Shown in pieces: positions 1-7,214 of a stretch of DNA of 11,079 nt. This DNA comes from an uncultured Granulosicoccaceae bacterium (GTDB lineage: Bacteria > Pseudomonadota > Gammaproteobacteria > CALCKW01): positions 1 through 11,079 of the forward strand of contig CALDHJ010000105.1 of assembly GCA_937941555.1 (NCBI GenBank), written 5' to 3'. Made by a program: the position numbers and the translations under genes. The notes beneath the pieces are model-generated. The model had not been told where the DNA came from. It did not search any database and worked only from the letters and a program-made list of their open reading frames with translations. Each line of letters begins with the position of its first letter. The first letter of the stretch is position 1.

Positions 1-862
1 GACCGCTGACGAGGGCGTTCACTTCAGTGCGGTGCGTGATGGCGTGGTGCTCTGGCACCGCGTGTTGTTGCACGACAGCGACCTGGAGCTGGCATTTCGG
101 GAAACGGCGCAACACATGGTCGAGCACGGCTTGTTTGATGAATCTGTGTCGGTTGCGCGTATCTGGTTGGCGCAACGGGAGCCGGTGCCGAGTACCGTGG
201 ACAGGGCAATCAGCCTGCACGAATTCGAGTTGGCGCTCCGACGCAGCGCGGCGTCAGCCGACACCTTGATGGTGCCATCAGAGCTCGCCGGGGTACTGGC
301 GTCGGCGCGTTCCGAGTTCAAGACGCTGCCGATGAAAACGGCGTGGAGACGCCAGACGGCGCTGCGCGGACTGGCCTGCGCGGCGGGCCTGAGCTGTGCG
401 CTGTCGCTGACCCTGCTGTGGCGTGCCGAGAGTGCGCACGCGGCTTATGTTGCGGCCACCGCGCGCGACGCGCAGGTTGCCAGTCTTGTCATTCCCCCGT
501 ATCAGCCCGACGCCAGATTCGATTTGCACCAGTTCACCGCAAAAGACGGTGCGCGACCATGGCGCGATTGGCAGAGGGCAGTTCGCGCTGTTGCCCTAGC
601 CATGACACAGGTTCCCGCGCTCACACTGATGCGAATCGACTGGGCTGTTGAACAGCCGACGCAGCAGGCTCGGTTTCGCGTCGTGCTGCGGCATGCAGCG
701 CAGACCGACGCGTCAGCACTCTCGGAAGCGTTTGTTGCCGCGCTGGCTCAAGAGCATTGGGAGGTTGTGACCGACGGACGGCCTACACAGGTGCACACGG
801 ACGCGGCAGACAGTCGCGAAATCGAGTTGCTGTTCAGCGAGCAGACGCAAGATGATGACTGA
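1..862 (+). CDS. PilM/PilN-like (MshI/GspL-like) pilus assembly membrane protein, 5' end missing
   Basis: The reading frame is open from base 2 and lacks its start, so only the C-terminal 286 residues are visible. Residues 1-60 resemble the end of a PilM/MshI actin-like cytoplasmic domain. There is a single membrane helix at about 121-141, rich in Ala, Leu and Cys and preceded by Arg residues. A periplasmic part at about 142-286 follows, with a PilN/GspL-like pattern (PALTLMRIDW near 205-214, then an alternating beta pattern RFRVVL). In this family such proteins link the cytoplasmic motor ring to the periplasmic alignment proteins of type IV pili or type II secretion. The gene overlaps the next by 11 bp, and the following genes encode PilO-like, PilP/MshK-like and pilin proteins, which supports the role. 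The PilM-PilN fusion reading is inferred from pattern rather than a full match, since the N-terminal half lies outside the window. Confidence 0.6.
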   Translation, partial: TADEGVHFSAVRDGVVLWHRVLLHDSDLELAFRETAQHMVEHGLFDESVSVARIWLAQREPVPSTVDRAISLHEFELALRRSAASADTLMVPSELAGVLASARSEFKTLPMKTAWRRQTALRGLACAAGLSCALSLTLLWRAESAHAAYVAATARDAQVASLVIPPYQPDARFDLHQFTAKDGARPWRDWQRAVRAVALAMTQVPALTLMRIDWAVEQPTQQARFRVVLRHAAQTDASALSEAFVAALAQEHWEVVTDGRPTQVHTDAADSREIELLFSEQTQDDD

Positions 863-1382
863 CCGTTGGCTGGTGATTTTTTCCCTGTGTGCGATCTGCG
901 TGTCCGGCCTTGCCGCAGCGCGTTGGTTGGAAAGGGTGCAGGAGTACAGCGCGCAACACCAACAGCTAATCCGGCAGCTTGAGGACGTACGCCGTCAGTT
1001 ACAGGACCGCATCCAAGAACAGGCAGCGGATCTGCAGCACGCGTCGGATCTGCCGCCTCAGACGCAATACGACTTCGCCCGTTGGCAAGACGCTGTGCAA
1101 CCGGCGGATCACCGCCAGGTGAATCAACGAACGGCGTCTGGTTTCGTTTGGAAACCGCAGCAGACGACCGTGCATACCTTTGGCGGCAACTGGACTCTGC
1201 ACACCGTGCCGTGGCAGTACCAAGGATCAGCGCCACACGGGCTTGCCGTGCTTGAGCCGTTGGATCGGTTTCAGACTGCGCTCGACGGGCTGCAGGTTTC
1301 GCGCTGCAGTGTGGTCCGTGGCGAAGGCCGTATTGACCTCGATTGCGAAGGGGTCAAGCACGGATTGGAGCTGGTGAAATGA
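852..1382 (+). CDS. PilO/GspM-like coiled-coil inner-membrane protein
   Basis: This 176-residue protein has a short cytoplasmic N-terminus, one membrane helix at about 7-24, a Gln- and Arg-rich coiled coil at about 28-64, and a small periplasmic domain at about 105-176 containing two cysteines (C152 and C165). This is the usual layout of PilO, GspM and MshJ, which pair with a PilN/GspL partner to form the periplasmic alignment complex of pilus and secretion machines. Its start lies inside the end of the preceding PilN-like gene, and its stop overlaps the next start as ATGA, so translation is probably coupled. Two ATG codons stand in tandem at 852 and 855 and either could be used. Sequence identity to named PilO proteins cannot be judged here, so the assignment rests on architecture and neighbours. 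The cysteine pair could form a periplasmic disulfide. Confidence 0.6.
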   Translation: MMTDRWLVIFSLCAICVSGLAAARWLERVQEYSAQHQQLIRQLEDVRRQLQDRIQEQAADLQHASDLPPQTQYDFARWQDAVQPADHRQVNQRTASGFVWKPQQTTVHTFGGNWTLHTVPWQYQGSAPHGLAVLEPLDRFQTALDGLQVSRCSVVRGEGRIDLDCEGVKHGLELVK

Positions 1383-1624
1383 TCAAGCAGGCACTCTGCA
1401 TTGCGGTGTTGTGGGTGCCGAGCGCGCAGGCGTTGGAAGCCTTGCGGTTGTTTCACACCCCGGCTGAGCGGCACGTTTTCGCGGAACGCGCAGTGGACCG
1501 AGGTGGGCGTGCGCGTCCGGAGCCCGCTCCGTCCGGTTGGATCGCCTCGGAATCGGGACGAACCCGGTGGCAGGGGGCTGATCCGCGGCCAACGGTCAGC
1601 GTGCAGGTTCACCCATGGGACTGA
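1379..1624 (+). CDS. Small exported MshK/PilP-like pilus assembly protein
   Basis: The 81-residue product starts with a likely signal peptide (positive MIKQ, hydrophobic core, cleavage near VPSAQA at 13-18). The mature part begins with the pattern LRLFHTPAER, which resembles the RLFxTPxER opening of short pilus proteins encoded beside PilN/PilO-like genes. It then has a Gly-rich segment with SGRTRWQG near 58-65, close to the SDGRxTVWxNG pattern of the MshK/PilP/GspC-like small beta domain. Such proteins act in the periplasm, between the PilN/PilO complex and the outer membrane ring. The ATG at 1379 overlaps the previous stop (ATGA), and the gene overlaps the next by 10 bp, which fixes the start better than the in-frame alternatives further upstream. 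It is only about half the length of typical PilP, so it is a minimal version. The family call is moderate. Confidence 0.55.
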   Translation: MIKQALCIAVLWVPSAQALEALRLFHTPAERHVFAERAVDRGGRARPEPAPSGWIASESGRTRWQGADPRPTVSVQVHPWD

Positions 1625-2793
1625 CCTCTCGCGGCAGCGCGATGCCCTTGCTTCTGCTGTTGATGCTGAGTGTGGTGCCGATGGCAATCCTGCTCTGGCC
1701 TGCAATTAGCGGTTCACAGGGCTACCGTGACCAGGTCGGTGCGCGGTTGCAGCTTGCTAGAATGGCGTTGATCGAATACGCCGTGACCTACCCGCAGAAC
1801 TACAACGACAACAGCGCAGGGCCCGGCAAATTTCCCTGTCCGGACTCCAACGGCAATGGCAGCCCCGGTCCGCAGTGTCCGGCGCTGGCAATCGGTTTGC
1901 TGCCGTTAGGATTCGCCACCGCCGCAGGGGCAGAGCAGAACCTCTTGAATGACCCGGCGGTGACAACAGAGCCGCTGATCTGGGTGGTGTCTGGGCCGTT
2001 TCGCAATCGGCCGGCGCCGAGCGGGTCGCCCACTCACGCGATGGTTTTGAACAGCGCGAGTGAACCCGGGCTGCAGCTCGACGAAATTCACGATGCCATC
2101 GGCTTGCTGATTGCGCCGGGCCCGCCGCTGGCGGGGCAAGTGCGTGGCGCTGGTTTCCAACTGTCGGACTACCTCGAAGGCGTCAATGCCGATGGGGACG
2201 CGGTGTTTTCCCGCACCGCAGGCAATGACCGGGTTGTAGCGATTCGTTTGGCGGATGTGATGCCGCTTGTCGAGCGGCAGGTGCTCGCGTCTGTCCGGGC
2301 AGCGTTGGTGCGTTACGAGTCCGAGCACGGTCGGTTCCCGTGGCTGGCCGCCCCGACATCTCTGGACACCCTTGGTGATACCCACTGCGAGGTGCTGCGC
2401 GCTGCCGGATGGGTGTCGACAACGCGTTATCGATCAGGTGACAGCGCAGTGGTGGTGGAATCGTGTGAAGCGGATGGAGTCGCGTCTGAGCAAGCGCCCC
2501 TGGCACTGCCTGCGTGGCTTGTACGGAATTTCTGGCACACGCGGATGTGGCTGCACCTAACACAGCCTGAAGACACTGCGATGCCGTCGCTGAACGGTGA
2601 AACGGTGAGGGCTGTATTGGCCACGGCCGGGGCAGTGCTCGATCCGGCGCCCTCCGGTGTCAGTCAGCACGTACCAGCGCAACATATTTCGGATTTGCTC
2701 GACCACAGTGAGAACACCGACGGTGATGCCGACTACCAGCGTGTACCAGGTGGCAACGACCAGTGGCTCACCGTTCTGGCTGACACGCCGTGA
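1615..2793 (+). CDS. PilX/GspK-like minor pilin-type protein with duplicated domain
   Basis: The 392-residue product has a very short leader (MGLTSRG), then a hydrophobic helix at about 8-30 that starts SAMPLLLLLM. This resembles the N-terminus of PilX/GspK-type pilins, with Leu rather than Glu at mature position 5. The rest is periplasmic or extracellular. A first half (about 47-125) carries ALIEYAVTYP and GKFPCPDSNGNG, with C75 and C88. The pattern recurs at about 226-250 as ALVRYESEHGRFPW, followed by C258 and C284. A linking stretch NDRVVAIRLADV lies at about 204-215. The next gene's pilin carries the same LPC...C...LP module. Lack of Glu5 is a hallmark of GspK-like tip subunits, so this could prime or cap a pilus. 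The ATG at 1615 overlaps the upstream gene by 10 bp. The specific name is uncertain; the pilin-like nature is fairly secure. Confidence 0.6.
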   Translation: MGLTSRGSAMPLLLLLMLSVVPMAILLWPAISGSQGYRDQVGARLQLARMALIEYAVTYPQNYNDNSAGPGKFPCPDSNGNGSPGPQCPALAIGLLPLGFATAAGAEQNLLNDPAVTTEPLIWVVSGPFRNRPAPSGSPTHAMVLNSASEPGLQLDEIHDAIGLLIAPGPPLAGQVRGAGFQLSDYLEGVNADGDAVFSRTAGNDRVVAIRLADVMPLVERQVLASVRAALVRYESEHGRFPWLAAPTSLDTLGDTHCEVLRAAGWVSTTRYRSGDSAVVVESCEADGVASEQAPLALPAWLVRNFWHTRMWLHLTQPEDTAMPSLNGETVRAVLATAGAVLDPAPSGVSQHVPAQHISDLLDHSENTDGDADYQRVPGGNDQWLTVLADTP

Positions 2794-3506
2794 GACGGCT
2801 GCAGGCGTCAGTGGGCTTTACGCTGTTGGAGATGGCGCTGGTCCTCTTTGTGATGTCGATTTTGCTGGCCGGCATGGTGGCGCCCTTGGTCAGCGCGCGA
2901 GATCGCCTCAATCGCGCTCTGACGCAGCAGCAGCTGCAACGCATCGAGAGCGCCTTGATTGGTCACCTCCTTGCGCAAGGCCGATTGCCGTGCGCTGCAT
3001 CCCGGGACAGCGGTGGCCTCGAGCAGGCAAGCGCGTCCGGCTGCGAGCGGTACGCGGGATTTTTGCCGGCGGCGACACTGGGGGTGATGGGGTCAACGGA
3101 CCTGAACGGGTTGTTGCTAGACCCGTGGCACAGGCCATTTCACTATCGGATCAGTGCAGCAGACAGCGATGCCGACGGCGCATCGGACTACGCGGTGGCG
3201 GGCGGAGTCAGTTTGCAAACCCCGCAGTTGATTCGCGCTGACAACCGGGTGATGCAAGCCGTCGATGGTGACTGTGGATCTGTTGCGATTCGTGCTGACG
3301 CGATCGTCGCGGTGGTCGTGTCGGAGGGCAAGACCGCGGCGCGCAGTGAAGCTGAGCGTGAAAACACCGACGCCGATGCGATTTTTGTCAGCCGATTGAC
3401 TAGCGACGCAGATGGGTGTGCGTTTGATGATCAGATGGTGTGGTTGACCGAGAACCGTGTGTTGACGGTCTTGTTGCAAGCCGGTGCTTTGCCAAGATCA
3501 CACTGA
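2790..3506 (+). CDS. Type IV prepilin / pseudopilin with GFTLLE motif
   Basis: The 238-residue product has the classical type III signal: a nine-residue basic leader (MRRLQASVG), the cleavage point G9/F10, then FTLLEMALVLFVMSILLAG, with E14 at mature position +5. Prepilin peptidase should cut after G9 and methylate F10. The hydrophobic helix covers about 10-33. The globular part begins ALIGHLLAQGRLPCAA with C68, then C85, GFLPAATLG and DPWHRPFHYRIS. This LPC...C...LP...DxW order is known in minor pilins of this type and is shared with the upstream gene product. The start is GTG at 2790, overlapping the upstream stop as GTGA, which indicates coupled translation. It is the last gene of the run; the next + strand gene begins 214 bp later and is unrelated. 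It could be a minor pilin or a secretion pseudopilin; the sequence does not separate these. Confidence 0.85.
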   Translation: MRRLQASVGFTLLEMALVLFVMSILLAGMVAPLVSARDRLNRALTQQQLQRIESALIGHLLAQGRLPCAASRDSGGLEQASASGCERYAGFLPAATLGVMGSTDLNGLLLDPWHRPFHYRISAADSDADGASDYAVAGGVSLQTPQLIRADNRVMQAVDGDCGSVAIRADAIVAVVVSEGKTAARSEAERENTDADAIFVSRLTSDADGCAFDDQMVWLTENRVLTVLLQAGALPRSH

Positions 3507-3720
3507 AGAAGAGGGCGCACTAACAACATCGCATGCAAAGACGTTCGACCGTCCGCTTTTCCTCTCTGTCCATCCTGTGATTTCAAGATATTGCATCGCG
3601 CGCCGTTTCCAATTGCATCGGCGAGCGTGTGATCTCCGGTCTGGTGTGCTTCGGTATTGCCGCGGGTATCGGGGATTGCGAAGGCGTTTGTTGTCGTTCC
3701 AGGGATGGAGGGGTGGCGAG
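3507..3720 (+). promoter_or_regulatory. Intergenic region upstream of the binding-protein gene
   Basis: This 214-bp stretch separates the pilin operon from the sensory pair and must hold the end of one unit and the promoter of the next. I see no GC hairpin with a T run, so no intrinsic terminator can be called. A 9-bp direct repeat, ATTGCATCG, occurs at 3590-3598 and 3612-3620, 22 bp apart, which puts both copies on one face of the helix. It is flanked by two TGTGAT hexamers at 3576-3581 and 3628-3633. No convincing -35/-10 pair was found. A regulator binding site here is plausible but unproven. Confidence 0.3.
3707..3713 (+). promoter_or_regulatory. Ribosome binding site of the binding-protein gene
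   Basis: GGAGGGG lies 7 bases before the ATG at 3721. It decides the start against the much longer open frame that reaches back to 3484, because only from 3721 does the protein begin with an ordinary signal peptide. Confidence 0.75.
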
Positions 3721-4989
3721 ATGAAATGGCGTGTGAATTCTCGAATGTCACGGCGCGTACAAAGCGTGTTCGGTGCTGTGATTTTATTATGTGTGAGTCC
3801 ACTGGCACACGGGGACGCAACCGAGTTACGGCTGCTGCTCGATGCGGATCGGCAGGGACACCTCGAGTCGGCCGAGGCCATCGAGCTTGGCGTGCGCACG
3901 GCGCTTGCCGAGCGCGGGAACCGCGTCGCGGGTTATGACATCTCGGTAGTCCCGCTCGACCACCGCGGTAACGTCAAACGCTCGAAACTCAACATGCTGG
4001 CGTACCTCAAGGACGATCGCGCGCTGGCGGTGTTTGGCGGTCTCCATTCACCGCCGTATTTGCGCTATCAGTCCTTTATCAACGCCAACCGCGTATTGCT
4101 GCTGTTGCCATGGTCGGCGGCAGGCCCGTTGACACGCGTGCGTTCAGGTGAGAACTGGATATTTCGGTTGTCGGTTGACGACACCAAAGCGGCTGATCGC
4201 TTGGTCGACTTTGCCTTGAACACCCGCCAGTGCAAGCAGCCAGGCATGGTGCTTTGGGAATCGGGTTGGGGTCGCACGAACGAAAAGACACTCAGCGCGG
4301 CTTTGATGTCAGCGGGGATGCCATCGATCCCGACCTTCTACTTTCAGGGCAACTTGGAGCGCTCCGACGCCTACCACCTTGCCAACAAGGTGGCTGAAGC
4401 GCAAGTTGATTGCGTTCTCTTGATCGCGAACTCGCCTGATGGCGTAGAAGTCGTATCCGAGCTCGCGCGCTTGCCCAACGCGCCGCGCATCACGAGCCAT
4501 TGGGGCATCACGGGCGCCGACTTCGAACAGCACATCAACCACGCGCGGCGGGAGATCGTCGGACTCCACTTCCTGCAGACCTGTTACCCCTTCGATGCCG
4601 CGAAGATGTCAGAGCGACTCGAACGTGCCTGGCAAACTGCGCGTCGCCTCGACAGCAGCCTGGGTGCGGACATCACCACCTTGCGCGCACCGGCCGGATT
4701 CTTCCACGGATACGATTTGACCCTGATTTTGATGGCTGCGCTCGAACAGCACCCCGGCATCACGGACGTGAAAGTGTTGCGTCAATTGGTCCACAACACG
4801 CTCGAATCGCTGGACTCTCCAGTACTGGGTCTCATGCGACTTCACAGTCAACCGTTTTCAGCGTTTTCAGAAGACAACCCCGACGCGCACGAGGCGCTAG
4901 GCCTCGGTGATCTGTGCATGGCGCGCTGGAATGACAGTGACCGAATCGAAATTGTACCTGGCCAGCTGGCGCTGACCGGGCGCGAGTAA
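3721..4989 (+). CDS. Branched-chain amino acid type periplasmic substrate-binding protein, probable co-receptor
   Basis: The 422-residue product has a Sec signal peptide: a basic N-terminus (about 1-13), hydrophobic core FGAVILLCVSPLA, and likely cleavage after AHG at 29-31. The mature protein follows the type 1 periplasmic-binding fold of LivJ-like proteins (Peripla_BP_6). The pattern AVFGGLHSPPYLRYQSFI at about 103-120 is followed by RVLLLLPWSAAGPLTR at 124-139 and WIFRLSVDD at 146-154. A second lobe has VDCVLLIANSPDG near 229-241 and GYDLTLILMAALEQ at 330-343. Such proteins bind small polar ligands between two lobes. No permease or ATPase genes flank it; the next gene, 95 bp on, is a membrane histidine kinase. 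This suggests it delivers a ligand signal to the kinase rather than feeding a transporter, as LuxP and TorT do. The ligand cannot be inferred. Transport through components encoded elsewhere remains possible. Confidence 0.85.
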   Translation: MKWRVNSRMSRRVQSVFGAVILLCVSPLAHGDATELRLLLDADRQGHLESAEAIELGVRTALAERGNRVAGYDISVVPLDHRGNVKRSKLNMLAYLKDDRALAVFGGLHSPPYLRYQSFINANRVLLLLPWSAAGPLTRVRSGENWIFRLSVDDTKAADRLVDFALNTRQCKQPGMVLWESGWGRTNEKTLSAALMSAGMPSIPTFYFQGNLERSDAYHLANKVAEAQVDCVLLIANSPDGVEVVSELARLPNAPRITSHWGITGADFEQHINHARREIVGLHFLQTCYPFDAAKMSERLERAWQTARRLDSSLGADITTLRAPAGFFHGYDLTLILMAALEQHPGITDVKVLRQLVHNTLESLDSPVLGLMRLHSQPFSAFSEDNPDAHEALGLGDLCMARWNDSDRIEIVPGQLALTGRE

Positions 4990-5072
4990 CCGGAGCGTAG
5001 ACGTGACTGACACCGCTCTCCATGTGTCTTGGTGTTTCCGCAGACCGGCATTGGGAATGTGGCCTCGGCGAC

Positions 5073-5078
5073 AGGAGG
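5073..5078 (+). promoter_or_regulatory. Ribosome binding site of the histidine kinase gene
   Basis: AGGAGG lies 6 bases before the ATG at 5085. It favours this start over the in-frame ATG at 5022, which would add 21 residues with no membrane character and has no good ribosome binding site. Confidence 0.8.
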
Positions 5079-5084
5079 TTTGCC

Positions 5085-7190
5085 ATGGATAGTCAGCGTT
5101 CACCGGTGCCGACTTTCTGGATGTTTATCGTCGTCGGGCTGATCATCACCTTGTCTTTTGGTGTGACTGCCATTTGGCGCTCGGCCCAACAACCCCTCGA
5201 CAACGCCCAGGATGACTTCGTCTATATCCAGAATCGGCTGATCGAGGATCGGATCGACTACCAATTCGAGAGTATTTCATCGGGCTTGCAGTATCTTGCG
5301 CAGCGGCCGGTTATCTTGTCGGCGATTCTTGGGGAGTCGCAAAGCCACAAGGGTGTTCGGGACCTGCTTGCCGAGTTTGACTTGATTGGCAGCCTCACGC
5401 ACATCGAGGTGATTGATGTACTTGGCGACCGGATCGGTGTCAGTACGCTCAAGCCCGCCTGGTTCGGTGTCTATTCCGGCCCGGAGATTGTGGATCTTGC
5501 CATGGCGCAGCTCGACAGCACGACCCCCCGATTCGGCAGCCGCTATGTGGATGACCAGAACATCCTCATGGTGTCGGTGCCGGTGGTGCATCAAGGGCTT
5601 GTCGAGGGCGCGATCGTCGGCAATTTCCATCTCGAGCTGAATCGCCGAGAGTTCGACGGAATCCAGCTGCGTTCAGCGGTGCTGCATGAGCCCGGAAGTA
5701 CCGTAACCGAATCCCCGGACGAATCGCACCAGATCACGAGAACCCTCGAGCGCTCAGGTCTGACCTTGCAGACCTCCTGGGATTTTTCCCGTCTCGATGC
5801 TGACAAGGAAGCGTTGGTGCTCTCGTTGTCGAAGAGTGTGCTTGTCGCGGTGACCGTGGCATTCATTGCCTTGGGCCTGGTGGGGCAGGGGCTTATCGTG
5901 CGGCCGCAAAAATTGTTGGCGCAATCCCGTGAGGAACTGCTCGAGAGTGAACAGCGCGCGAGCGAGCTCGCCGAAGTGGCCGAGTCAGCCAACGACGGGG
6001 TCGTGATCACGGACAACACCGGTAAAGTGCTCTGGGCAAACAAGAGCATGACGGATTTGTCTGGCTATTCGCTCAGCGAATTGGTCGGCAAGACGCCCGG
6101 TGAGGTCTTGCAGGGGCCGGACAGCTGCTTTGATACCCGATTAAAAATGCGCGCGGCGCTAAGTGCAGCGGAACCGGTGCGAACCGAAATTCTCAACTAC
6201 ACCAAGTCAGGCGAGCCCTACTGGGTCGAGATTGCGATTGTCCCGGTGTTCAATTCCCGCCGCGCCTTGATCCGGTTCATCGCGATCGAGCGTGATATCA
6301 CCGCGCAAAAAGAGCGGCAGGAACTCGAGAAGGAATTGCAGGCCTCACGCAAGCTCGAGGCGGTGGGTCAGCTCGCGGCGGGCATCGCGCACGAAATCAA
6401 CACGCCATGTCAGTTTGTCGGCGACAACATCCACTTTTTTGCCGAGGCGATGGAAGACACCTTGCCGGTGTTGATGACGCTGCAGTCCGCGCTCGACACC
6501 ACCTCTGATGAGGGTGACGGTGAACTGGATACCGCACAAATTCGTGCGCTGTTGCGCGAAGCGGACCTCGGGTTTTACGTCGAGGAGTTGCCGGGCGCGG
6601 TTGACCAGGCCAAGGACGGCATCACCCGCATCTCCGAAATCGTCAGGGCGATGAAAGACTTTTCACACCCTGGCACCGACAAACAAGCGGTTGACTTGAA
6701 CCGATCGATCGACAGCTGCCTGACCGTTACCCGCAGCGAGTGGAAGTACATTGCCGAGCTCGACACCCGCTTTGCCGAGGAGTTGCCCGATGTCTTTGTC
6801 AGCCCGGGTGAAATCAATCAGGTCTGCGTCAATATTCTCGTCAACGCCGCACACGCCGTTGCCGAGCGCTATGCCGGGGGCACGACAGTGCGCGGTCGTA
6901 TCGGGGTGTCGACAGAGGTGTGCGATGGGGGCGTGCGCATTGCCATATCAGACAACGGCTGTGGCATGCCGGAGGGCGTGAAAGCGAAGATATTCGATCC
7001 TTTTTTCACGACCAAAGAGGTTGGTAAAGGCACTGGGCAGGGCCTCGCCATTGCCTACGACATCATCGTGAACCGTCACCATGGCAGCCTGCAGGTGGAC
7101 AGTGAAGATGGCGTCGGCACGACATTTATCATCGAGCTGCCGCTGGGTGACGCCTTGGAGCACACAGAGGATGTGCGCCACGCCGCCTGA
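5085..7190 (+). CDS. Membrane sensor histidine kinase with periplasmic sensor and LOV-like PAS domain
   Basis: The 701-residue kinase has membrane helices at about 11-31 and 249-270. They enclose a periplasmic region of about 215 residues, probably Cache-like ([15 protein letters not shown] at 104-118; [10 protein letters not shown] at 159-168). A PAS domain covers about 296-408, with LQGPDS and [10 protein letters not shown] as in LOV-type PAS but without the reactive cysteine. A short coiled coil leads to the HisKA domain, where [11 protein letters not shown] marks phospho-acceptor H436; AMKDFSHPG sits near 522-530. The ATPase domain shows the N box ([11 protein letters not shown]587), G1 (DNGCGMP at 623-629), the F box ([10 protein letters not shown]) and G2 (GKGTGQGLA at 648-656), so the catalytic core looks complete. 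There is no receiver or phosphotransfer domain, and no response regulator gene in the window, so the output partner is encoded elsewhere. The preceding binding-protein gene probably supplies the signal. The gene ends 24 bp from a convergent gene. Confidence 0.92.
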   Translation: MDSQRSPVPTFWMFIVVGLIITLSFGVTAIWRSAQQPLDNAQDDFVYIQNRLIEDRIDYQFESISSGLQYLAQRPVILSAILGESQSHKGVRDLLAEFDLIGSLTHIEVIDVLGDRIGVSTLKPAWFGVYSGPEIVDLAMAQLDSTTPRFGSRYVDDQNILMVSVPVVHQGLVEGAIVGNFHLELNRREFDGIQLRSAVLHEPGSTVTESPDESHQITRTLERSGLTLQTSWDFSRLDADKEALVLSLSKSVLVAVTVAFIALGLVGQGLIVRPQKLLAQSREELLESEQRASELAEVAESANDGVVITDNTGKVLWANKSMTDLSGYSLSELVGKTPGEVLQGPDSCFDTRLKMRAALSAAEPVRTEILNYTKSGEPYWVEIAIVPVFNSRRALIRFIAIERDITAQKERQELEKELQASRKLEAVGQLAAGIAHEINTPCQFVGDNIHFFAEAMEDTLPVLMTLQSALDTTSDEGDGELDTAQIRALLREADLGFYVEELPGAVDQAKDGITRISEIVRAMKDFSHPGTDKQAVDLNRSIDSCLTVTRSEWKYIAELDTRFAEELPDVFVSPGEINQVCVNILVNAAHAVAERYAGGTTVRGRIGVSTEVCDGGVRIAISDNGCGMPEGVKAKIFDPFFTTKEVGKGTGQGLAIAYDIIVNRHHGSLQVDSEDGVGTTFIIELPLGDALEHTEDVRHAA

Positions 7191-7204
7191 GTGCAGCGTG
7201 GCGC
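7175..7204. terminator. Hairpin between convergent genes, possible bidirectional terminator
   Basis: GCGCCACGC at 7175-7183 and GCGTGGCGC at 7196-7204 form a perfect 9-bp inverted repeat around a 12-base loop. The loop contains the TGA stop of the kinase gene. The structure lies where the kinase gene and the oppositely oriented aldehyde dehydrogenase gene meet. Neither side has a T run, so it is not a classical intrinsic terminator; it may protect 3' ends or assist Rho-dependent termination. Confidence 0.45.
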
Positions 7205-7214
7205 CTGGTCGGGA

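Noticed and set aside
2657..3241. A 194-codon + strand frame overlapping both pilin genes
   Set aside because: It is an out-of-frame shadow; the GFTLLE prepilin frame and the upstream pilin frame explain the same bases.
3484..3720. In-frame extension of the binding-protein gene back to 3484
   Set aside because: It would bury the signal peptide behind about 79 residues of unlikely sequence and overlap the pilin gene. The ATG at 3721 has a strong ribosome binding site.
5009..5035. Short inverted repeats GACAC/GTGTC and ACACC/GGTGT between the binding-protein and kinase genes
   Set aside because: Five-base arms with alternative pairing are expected by chance; too weak to call an attenuator.
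5022..5084. Alternative kinase start at 5022
   Set aside because: No ribosome binding site, and it adds 21 residues with no membrane character; AGGAGG is placed correctly for 5085.
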